Positions 1 to 4,632 of a DNA stretch of 12,920 nucleotides are shown here, piece after piece. The first letter of the stretch is position 1. Each line of letters opens with the position of its first letter. The position numbers were made by a program, and so were the translations under genes. This DNA is from Gammaproteobacteria bacterium (GTDB taxonomy: Bacteria; Pseudomonadota; Gammaproteobacteria; Granulosicoccales; Granulosicoccaceae), in contig JAGRHW010000059.1 in the NCBI GenBank assembly GCA_020444765.1, forward strand, positions 1 through 12,920, written 5' to 3'. The notes below the pieces were generated by a model. The model was not told the DNA's origin. It did no database searches and saw nothing but the letters and a program-made list of their open reading frames with translations.

Positions 1-74
1 GGAATGACGGGGTGGAGTCGCACATTCCATCAACCACTTCGTCATCCCCGAATGTTTTAGTCGGGGATCCAGTG
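1..74. repeat. REP-like inverted-repeat element at the window edge
   Basis: Positions 44-51 (ATCCCCGA) and 61-68 (TCGGGGAT) form a perfect 8-bp stem around a 9-nt loop. They lie in a context (GTCATCCCCG...GGGGATCCAG) that resembles the dispersed REP-like palindromes common in proteobacterial intergenic DNA. The first bases of the window (GGAATGACGG) look like the far end of a second unit in the opposite orientation, cut by the window edge: CGTCAT(C/T)CC at 41-49 is its near reverse complement. The stem has no following T-run, so it is not an obvious intrinsic terminator, although it lies downstream of rnk. No second copy was seen in the window. Confidence 0.5.
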
Positions 75-155
75 CCGCCACCGGCCAATCCACAACTGAA
101 TTCCCACGCAGGAGGAAGTGACCGGTTTCTCATCTGAATAGTACCGCCAGCCAGG

Positions 156-569
156 TTAAAGGTGGAAAACGCCATCTCTTTCCGGCTGATAAACAATCTC
201 CTTTATCTGCACGTTCAGGGTTCCACCACCTGGTTTTGGCCACTCGATTCTATCTCCCTGAGACAAGCCAAGCAAGGCACTTCCGACCGGTGCCAGAATT
301 GAAATTTTCGTTCCGCTGGCATCGGCGTCTTTTGGATAAACCAGAGTCAGTTCAAATTCACGTGCGGATGACTCGACAGAAAATTTGACCGTCGAATTCA
401 TCGTCACCACGGTCGGGGGCACGTCTTCCGGTTGCACGACATTCGCCCGGTCAAGCTCGAACTCGAGTTCCTCTTTGCCCGCAAAGCCGTTCTCGGGCTG
501 GGACTCGATCAAGTGATAGAGCCTGTCCGCGTCCAATGAGGAAATCACGATTTCCGGTCTTGTATTCAT
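156..569 (-). CDS. rnk: Rnk, regulator of nucleoside diphosphate kinase (GreA/GreB-like C domain)
   Basis: This 137-residue protein matches the length and sequence pattern of E. coli Rnk (136 aa). The N-terminal helical region includes the block around LDADRL (residues 12-17) and ELDRA (38-42). It is followed by VVTMNSTVKF (54-63), TLVYP (75-79), the conserved APVGSALLGL (93-102), GDRIEW (105-110) and a terminal YQPE (127-130). Rnk proteins have a GreA/GreB-type FKBP-like C-terminal domain and a short N-terminal coiled region. They bind RNA polymerase and compete with Gre factors; in E. coli and Pseudomonas Rnk influences nucleoside diphosphate kinase level. It should act in the cytoplasm. 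The ATG at 569 is preceded by GAGAAG (complement of 574-579), a suitable ribosome binding site. It is a single gene with a 66-bp gap from the TfoX-like gene upstream on the same strand. Confidence 0.93.
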   Translation of the reverse strand: MNTRPEIVISSLDADRLYHLIESQPENGFAGKEELEFELDRANVVQPEDVPPTVVTMNSTVKFSVESSAREFELTLVYPKDADASGTKISILAPVGSALLGLSQGDRIEWPKPGGGTLNVQIKEIVYQPERDGVFHL

Positions 570-635
570 AATGCTTCTCGATATAACGGTTAGAGTAGAT
601 AAAGGAGCCGCCTTGCGATCAGGCTTCCAGTGTGT

Positions 636-986
636 TTATTGTCTGCTTTTTTTCGGTTTTCTTGTTCTCAAGGCGGCTTCGTAAGCACGACTCGCCCATT
701 CCTTTGCCGCATCGGGCTCATCAAAGATGATCTCCGGCGCGGTGTAGTAAGAGGTTTCCACCATCTTGCCTTTTTTCTCGAACTCAAACGGCTGCAAATC
801 CAGCCCGGTAAATGACGCCAGCGACTGCTTATCGGTTTTCAGGTAAAGAACGTCACCGCTGACCAGCGCGAACATGAGTCCGTCATGATACAAACCATAG
901 CCGCCGAACATACGCCTCGCTTCAATCGCGCCGAAGGCCGCGAACACATCCTTGAGATTTTCAACAAACTCGTTTGCCGTTTTCAT
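636..986 (-). CDS. TfoX N-terminal domain family protein
   Basis: A 116-residue cytoplasmic protein consisting of a TfoX N-terminal domain only. The diagnostic block RRMFGGYGLYHDGLMFALV is at residues 24-42, followed by DVLYLKTD (45-52) and a SYYTAPEIIFDEP segment (79-91). The C-terminus is basic (RTRKPKKSRQ). In the competence regulators TfoX/Sxy of Haemophilus, Vibrio and E. coli (about 200 aa) this domain is followed by a second helical domain, which is absent here. Stand-alone N-domain proteins are widespread and mostly uncharacterised, so a competence role should not be assumed. The ATG at 986 starts right after a 146-bp gap below merR. It is probably transcribed with or just after merR, but no clear promoter was identified. 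The family call is firm; the function is unknown. Confidence 0.88.
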   Translation of the reverse strand: MKTANEFVENLKDVFAAFGAIEARRMFGGYGLYHDGLMFALVSGDVLYLKTDKQSLASFTGLDLQPFEFEKKGKMVETSYYTAPEIIFDEPDAAKEWASRAYEAALRTRKPKKSRQ

Positions 987-1132
987 CCGTCCAGCGCCCG
1001 CTCGCTTTTAAACCGTGAGCATAAGCCATTCATCGTTATAATTGAAACTGTATGGAAACCAGCGGATGCCGAGGGCGGGACATTCGGCCGGCGCCGCATG
1101 CATTGAAAACCCGCAAGAGCTTAAAATAGCGT

Positions 1133-1579
1133 CTATTGTCTTTTCTGCAAGGGCTGATTCGCCGACGGTTTGCGCCGTGGTTTCTTTTTGCCGCCGCTCC
1201 TGGATACAGCCAGATTCATCAGGCGGCGGAACTTCGGACATTCCATATGACTGGGCGCGGAGCAGGCCGCCGCGTGCCGCAGACCATCGCGCATGGCGCT
1301 GAGTTTGCGGACGGTGCGGTCCAGCTCGTCGGCTTTTTCCAGCAACAGTCGCCGGTCGATCTGCGGGTTTCCGTCGGGCGCAAACATGCGGGCGATTTCG
1401 TCCAGCGACAAACCGGCCGAACGGCCAAGCGCAATCAGTGCCAACTGATCCAGCACGGCGGGTGCGAACACCCGGCGCAGGCCGTGTCGGCCGATAGAGC
1501 GGATCAGACCTTTCTCTTCGTAATAACGCAGCGTTGAAGCGGGCACGCCCGAATGTTTTGCCACTTCGGAAATATCCAT
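1133..1579 (-). CDS. MerR-family transcriptional regulator with SoxR-like DNA-binding domain
   Basis: A 148-residue MerR-type activator/repressor. The winged helix-turn-helix occupies residues 1-68: DISEVAKHSGVPASTLRYYE (2-21), the KGLIRSIGRHGLRR wing region (23-36), and a second helical segment LDQLALIALGRSAGLSLDEI (43-62). The N-terminal part closely resembles the SoxR reader head (EVAK-SGV--S-L--YE-KGLI-SI). A dimerising coiled coil follows (about 76-103). The effector tail carries C106, H111 and C114 in AACSAPSHMECPKF. It does not have SoxR's four-cysteine Fe-S cluster motif, so redox- or metal-thiol sensing by the two cysteines is only an inference. The last 20 residues are basic and probably disordered. 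The gene is divergent from the DUF2938/DUF2798 pair, with the operator at 1591-1608 in the shared control region. That operator begins only 11 bp upstream of the start codon at 1579 and contains the most plausible Shine-Dalgarno-like sequence, so autoregulation is likely. Confidence 0.9.
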   Translation of the reverse strand: MDISEVAKHSGVPASTLRYYEEKGLIRSIGRHGLRRVFAPAVLDQLALIALGRSAGLSLDEIARMFAPDGNPQIDRRLLLEKADELDRTVRKLSAMRDGLRHAAACSAPSHMECPKFRRLMNLAVSRSGGKKKPRRKPSANQPLQKRQ

Positions 1580-1586
1580 TCGGTTC

Positions 1587-1617
1587 TTGACCTCAAGTTG
1601 ACTTGAAGTCGTATGCT
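1587..1617 (+). promoter_or_regulatory. MerR-type promoter with 19-bp spacer and SoxR-box-like operator
   Basis: The -35 element TTGACC is at 1587-1592 and the -10 element TATGCT at 1612-1617. They are separated by exactly 19 bp, the over-long spacing typical of promoters activated by MerR-family proteins through DNA distortion. Between them, CCTCAAGTTGACTTGAAG (1591-1608) contains the perfect arms TCAAGT/ACTTGA around TG. It differs from the E. coli SoxR box (CCTCAAGTTAACTTGAGG) at two of 18 positions. The promoter points toward the DUF2938 gene at 1650. On the other strand the operator overlaps the upstream region of merR. The elements are seen directly; binding by the adjacent MerR protein is inferred from position and family precedent. 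Confidence 0.8.
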
Positions 1618-1649
1618 AGCAGTAATCCGACTGAAAAAGGTTACCGCTT

Positions 1650-2153
1650 ATGCAAACCATGCTTGATTATCCAGGCTTTATACTCCTGACCGGGCTTGGC
1701 GCGACCGTGATCATGGATCTCTGGGGACTTGCGCGCAAACCGCTGCTCGGCGTCGCGCCGCCGGACTATGCGCTGGTCGGCCGCTGGCTGGCCTTTATGC
1801 CGCGCGGTCGATTCCGCCACGAATCCATCAAGGCGTCGCCGCCGGTGCGCGCGGAAGGCTTTATCGGATGGCTTGCGCATTATCTGATCGGTATCACGTT
1901 CGCCGGCGTCCTCGTGGCTTTTTGGGGGAGTGGCTGGACGCAACAACCGACACTTGCGCCGGCGCTGATGGTTGGCGTCGGCACCCTGGCCGCGCCTTTT
2001 CTGTTAATGCAACCCGGTATGGGCGCCGGTATTGCTTCGACGCGCACGCCGCGGCCGAATGCCGCCCGGCTGCAAAGCCTGATCACCCATCTTGTTTTCG
2101 GGTTTGGACTTTACCTGGCTGGCTGGATCGCACACTGGCTGTGTCTACACTAA
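1650..2153 (+). CDS. DUF2938 family integral membrane protein
   Basis: A 167-residue membrane protein of the DUF2938 family, recognised from GATVIMDLWG (17-26), the LVGRW block (42-46) followed by PRGRFRHESI (51-60), GWLAHYLIGITFA (73-85), LMQPGMGAGIASTRTPRPNAARL (119-141) and LITHLVFGFGLYLAGW (144-159). About four transmembrane helices are expected: 8-26, 72-92, 103-122 and 143-165. A conserved polar loop lies between the last two. The biochemical role of the family is unknown. The start ATG at 1650 is preceded by AAAAGG (1635-1640) at normal spacing. It is the first gene after the MerR-type promoter, and a DUF2798 gene follows 41 bp downstream. Regulation by the divergent MerR protein is the most likely arrangement. 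The family call is confident; no function can be assigned. Confidence 0.87.
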   Translation: MQTMLDYPGFILLTGLGATVIMDLWGLARKPLLGVAPPDYALVGRWLAFMPRGRFRHESIKASPPVRAEGFIGWLAHYLIGITFAGVLVAFWGSGWTQQPTLAPALMVGVGTLAAPFLLMQPGMGAGIASTRTPRPNAARLQSLITHLVFGFGLYLAGWIAHWLCLH

Positions 2154-2194
2154 ACCTCCCCTGACTTATTTCACCACAAACACAGGACAGCAAA

Positions 2195-2431
2195 ATGCGT
2201 ATACCCGCCCGCTATGCACCGCTTTTATTCAGCGCCATCTTGTCGGCCATTATGGTTTGTATCGTTTCCGCCTTTGTGCTGCTGATCTCGCAGGGGATCC
2301 AGCCGGGGTTTTTCGGCCAGTGGGTCAAAAGCTGTTTGACGACCTGGCCGGTAGCGTTTCCCACCGTTGCCATCGTGGCGCCATTGGTACGCAGGATTGT
2401 CGGAAGTATCACCGTTCAGGACAGTCGCTAA
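2195..2431 (+). CDS. DUF2798 family small membrane protein
   Basis: A 78-residue protein with two predicted transmembrane helices, about residues 8-32 and 48-67, in the DUF2798 pattern: short basic N-terminus (MRIPARYAPL), first helix ending in SAFVLLIS, loop with FFGQWVKSCL (39-48), second helix with the WPVAFPTVAIVAPLVRRIV segment (51-69). The function of this family is not known. AGGA at 2184-2187 gives a good ribosome binding site for the ATG at 2195. The 41-bp gap from the DUF2938 gene indicates co-transcription from the MerR-type promoter. A weak hairpin/T-run lies about 20 bp after the stop, so the two membrane genes probably form a closed bicistronic unit. Confidence 0.83.
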   Translation: MRIPARYAPLLFSAILSAIMVCIVSAFVLLISQGIQPGFFGQWVKSCLTTWPVAFPTVAIVAPLVRRIVGSITVQDSR

Positions 2432-2450
2432 CCGGGTACGACCGGCAACG

Positions 2451-2474
2451 CCGTACAAAGTGCATTACGGTTTT
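2451..2474 (+). terminator. Weak candidate intrinsic terminator after the DUF2938-DUF2798 unit
   Basis: CCGTA (2451-2455) and TACGG (2466-2470) form a 5-bp stem with a 10-nt loop, followed directly by TTTT (2471-2474). It begins 20 bp past the stop codon of the DUF2798 gene, a sensible position. The stem is short and the T-run minimal, so it may be weak or fortuitous. Confidence 0.35.
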
Positions 2475-2501
2475 CGACAATGCCGTGATACGCGTCAGCC
2501 G

Positions 2502-2523
2502 CTGTAACAAAACAGTAACAAAA
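2502..2523 (+). promoter_or_regulatory. Pho-box-like 11-bp direct repeat
   Basis: Two adjacent 11-bp units, CTGTAACAAAA (2502-2512) and CAGTAACAAAA (2513-2523), differ at one position. They match the PhoB half-site CTGTCATAAAA at 9 and 8 of 11 positions. Tandem 11-bp units are the hallmark of Pho boxes. The element lies about 275 bp upstream of opgG, and no convincing promoter is attached to it. It may be a chance A-rich repeat. Confidence 0.25.
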
Positions 2524-2798
2524 GCGACGGATAATCGGCGGCGCTGCAGGGCGGTATTTGCCCGCTAGGGAGCAGTTTGTCCAACGCTGGCAGCATCATG
2601 ACTCGGCCGCTTGTCTTGCCGACCGGCTTCTCCGGCATTGTGTCCGCTTTATCTCCGTTTACATCAGTATCTGCGGAGGCGTTTGACCGAGGCCCGCCTG
2701 TACGTCGTATCCATGCTGCTATCAATACAAAACGGCAATGGTATTGCGATGCAACAGTGTGAAGAATAGCGGTATAACCTTTCGGAATTCTGATTACC

Positions 2799-4343
2799 AT
2801 GCTTGTATTTAAAATGCGATGCCTTGTTGTATTTCTGTTTGTTGTCAGTTGTATTTTTCCGACGCTGGCGGCCGCTTTTGACTTTGCCGATGTCGAGGCC
2901 AAGGCAAAAGCCCTGGCTGAAGAAGACTATACGCCGCCGCAAGCAGTACCCGAATTTCTGCGCAAATTGAGCTACGACGAATTCCGCAGCATACGTTTTA
3001 ATACGGAAGAAAGCCTGTGGCGTGATGCCGGTTCCAACTTCCAGGTCATGTTGATGGCGCCGGGGCTTTTTTTCAAACACGCGGTCAACATCAATGTGAT
3101 CGACGCCGAAGGCGTGCATGATCTGGCCTTCAACAAGAATTTTTTCACCACCGATAATGAAAATCTGCGCAAGCGTCTGCCGGCGGATCTGGGCTATGCC
3201 GGTTTCAAGCTGACGTTTCCAATCAATAATAAAAGCGTGCAGGATCAGTTTCTGGTCTTCGCCGGCGCCAGTTATTTTCGCGGTGTCGGCAAGGGCGATC
3301 GCTTTGGTATTTCCGCGCGTGGCGCAGCGCTGGATACCGGCCTGATGTCGGGCGAGGAGTTCTCGGATTTTGTCGAGTTCTGGCTGGAGCGGCCGTCGAA
3401 GAACAGTGAGCAGATGAAAATCTTTGCCCTGCTAGACAGCCCGCGCGTTGCCGGTGCCTATGAATTTGTGGTTAACCCTGGTGACAGCACGCGGCTTGAC
3501 GTGCGCGCCACGCTGTATACCCGCGATAAGGTCGAGCTGTTGGGGCTGGCGCCGCTGACCAGCATGTATTTTTATGGTGAAAATACCGCGCGCCCGGCGG
3601 GTAACTGGCGCCCCGAGGTGCACGATTCGGACGGCCTGCTGGTGCATAACGGCACCGGCGAGTGGTTGTGGAGTCCGCTGAATAATCCCAAATCCCTGCA
3701 TATCCAGTCGTTTTATGTCGAAAACGCCCGGGGCTTTGGTCTGGTGCAGCGTGACCGTTCGTTTTCCAGTTACGAAGATACCGAAGCCTTTTACGAGCTG
3801 CGCCCCTCGGCCTGGGTAACACCGAAAGGCGACTGGGGCGAAGGCCGCATCGTGCTGGTTGAAATTCCCACGTCAGATGAAACCAATGACAATATCGTCG
3901 CCTTCTGGTCGCCGCGCGAAGCGGTCGAGGGCGGCGAAACGCTGAGCCTTGCCTATTCGCTGGGCTTTGGTGCTGACCCGGTGGCCGAACAGGATGTAGG
4001 TAAGGCGATCAACACCTTCCTCGGGCGCGGCGATATTATGGGCGGTGGTGATGAGGCCGGCGCCTACCGCGTCGTGGTCGATTTTGCCGGCGGTGCGCTC
4101 GAAGGCCTGGGCAACAATTCACCCGTGGCGGTCGATGCCAGTGCCCAGCAGGGCGGTGAGGTGCTGGAAGAATACGTCACTTACGTGGAGTCGGCGGGCC
4201 GCTGGCGTTTGTCTTTGCTGGCCAAACCGGCCGACGGCAAGCCGCTGGCCCTGCGCGCGACCTTGCGCCTGGATGGCGAGCCGTTGACCGAAACCTGGAC
4301 TTACACACTGCTTGGCAACAATAACATCAGGCCGGCGCAATGA
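2799..4343 (+). CDS. opgG: OpgG, periplasmic glucan biosynthesis protein G (MdoG)
   Basis: A 514-residue periplasmic protein that matches E. coli OpgG (511 aa) along its length. A Sec signal peptide (basic MLVFKMR, then a hydrophobic core to about residue 26, likely cleaved near AAA/FDF) is followed by a large beta-sandwich domain. Recognisable OpgG blocks include GASYFRGVGKGDRFGISARG, SGEEFSDFVEFWLERP, LLDSPRVAGAYEFVV, APLTSMYFYGEN, RPEVHDSDGLLVHNGTGEW, ENARGFGLVQRDRSF and SAWVTPKGDWGEG, plus DETNDN at 360-365. OpgG works on beta-1,2-glucan chains exported by OpgH in osmoregulated periplasmic glucan synthesis. Its homologue OpgD has been shown to be a glycoside hydrolase (family GH186). No twin-arginine motif is present, which favours OpgG over OpgD. 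The start at 2799 is fixed by an in-frame stop at 2775-2777, but its ribosome binding site is weak and the ATG at 2814 is an alternative. The stop overlaps the next gene by ATGA. Confidence 0.96.
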   Translation: MLVFKMRCLVVFLFVVSCIFPTLAAAFDFADVEAKAKALAEEDYTPPQAVPEFLRKLSYDEFRSIRFNTEESLWRDAGSNFQVMLMAPGLFFKHAVNINVIDAEGVHDLAFNKNFFTTDNENLRKRLPADLGYAGFKLTFPINNKSVQDQFLVFAGASYFRGVGKGDRFGISARGAALDTGLMSGEEFSDFVEFWLERPSKNSEQMKIFALLDSPRVAGAYEFVVNPGDSTRLDVRATLYTRDKVELLGLAPLTSMYFYGENTARPAGNWRPEVHDSDGLLVHNGTGEWLWSPLNNPKSLHIQSFYVENARGFGLVQRDRSFSSYEDTEAFYELRPSAWVTPKGDWGEGRIVLVEIPTSDETNDNIVAFWSPREAVEGGETLSLAYSLGFGADPVAEQDVGKAINTFLGRGDIMGGGDEAGAYRVVVDFAGGALEGLGNNSPVAVDASAQQGGEVLEEYVTYVESAGRWRLSLLAKPADGKPLALRATLRLDGEPLTETWTYTLLGNNNIRPAQ

Positions 4344-4630
4344 AAGCCGTCGGCGAGCCGGGCATCCGCCTGCTCAATCGGGCGTATCGTTATCTGCAAT
4401 TGAACGACGTACCGGAAACCGAGGCTTTCAAGCTGGTGGAAAACCTTGCCGGCCAGCTCGCCGAACGGGTGGCCGGGGGCAAACTTGATCAGGCCACGCT
4501 GGATGCGCTCTGGCAATCCGTGCTGGTACTTTCTCAAACGCAGGGCAGGGCGCCCGGTCCGCAAGTCAGGCCCCGCTCGCTGCACGGCTTGCCGGTCATG
4601 CGCGGCAGTATCGGTTACGCGGAGTTATAA
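4340..4630 (+). CDS. Unknown 96-residue protein between opgG and opgH
   Basis: I do not recognise this family. The 96 residues have no signal peptide or transmembrane segment, so the product should be cytoplasmic. Residues about 8-70 read as amphipathic helices (LLNRAYRYLQL, ETEAFKLVENLAGQLAERVAGG, QATLDALWQSVLVLSQ). The last 27 residues are proline/arginine-rich and end in RPRSLHGLPVMRGSIGYAEL. The ATG overlaps the opgG stop (ATGA at 4340-4343), and the TAA at 4628-4630 is two bases before the opgH GTG, so translation is probably coupled across all three genes. Classical opgGH operons in E. coli have nothing between the two genes. Because OpgH here lacks most of its N-terminal cytoplasmic region, this gene could be that region split off, or a separate partner of OpgH. 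The reading frame differs from opgH, so a simple in-frame stop does not explain it. That it is a real gene is well supported by spacing and by the uninterrupted operon. Confidence 0.75.
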   Translation: MKAVGEPGIRLLNRAYRYLQLNDVPETEAFKLVENLAGQLAERVAGGKLDQATLDALWQSVLVLSQTQGRAPGPQVRPRSLHGLPVMRGSIGYAEL

Positions 4631-4632
4631 GT

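Larger units (their letters stand above)
2432..2798. other. Intergenic region between the DUF2798 gene and opgG
   Basis: This 367-bp stretch holds no gene I can support; open frames here have no recognisable protein features. It contains the weak terminator at 2451-2474, a Pho-box-like direct repeat at 2502-2523, and a small GGGC/GCCC hairpin around 2549-2563. A TATAAC at 2773-2778 could be a -10 element for opgG, but no good -35 sits 16-18 bp above it. The opgG promoter is presumably in this region and is not identified with confidence. Confidence 0.5.

Noticed and set aside
107..142. AGGAGG followed by GTG on the plus strand near the left edge
   Set aside because: The spacing is too short for initiation and the frame stops after seven codons.
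603..627. Possible minus-strand hairpin GGAAGCC...GGCTCC after the TfoX-like gene
   Set aside because: The stem needs a bulge and is followed by only three T residues, so it is not convincing as a terminator.
1133..1579. The regulator as SoxR itself
   Set aside because: The DNA-binding head and operator are SoxR-like, but the four clustered cysteines that hold the Fe-S centre are absent; only C106 and C114 are present.
2092..2568. 158-codon plus-strand frame covering the DUF2938 end and the DUF2798 gene
   Set aside because: Overlaps two better supported genes in another frame and has no protein-family features.
2495..2902. 135-codon minus-strand frame across the gap and the opgG start
   Set aside because: Runs antisense into the opgG signal peptide, shows no domain or ribosome binding site, and starts inside opgG.
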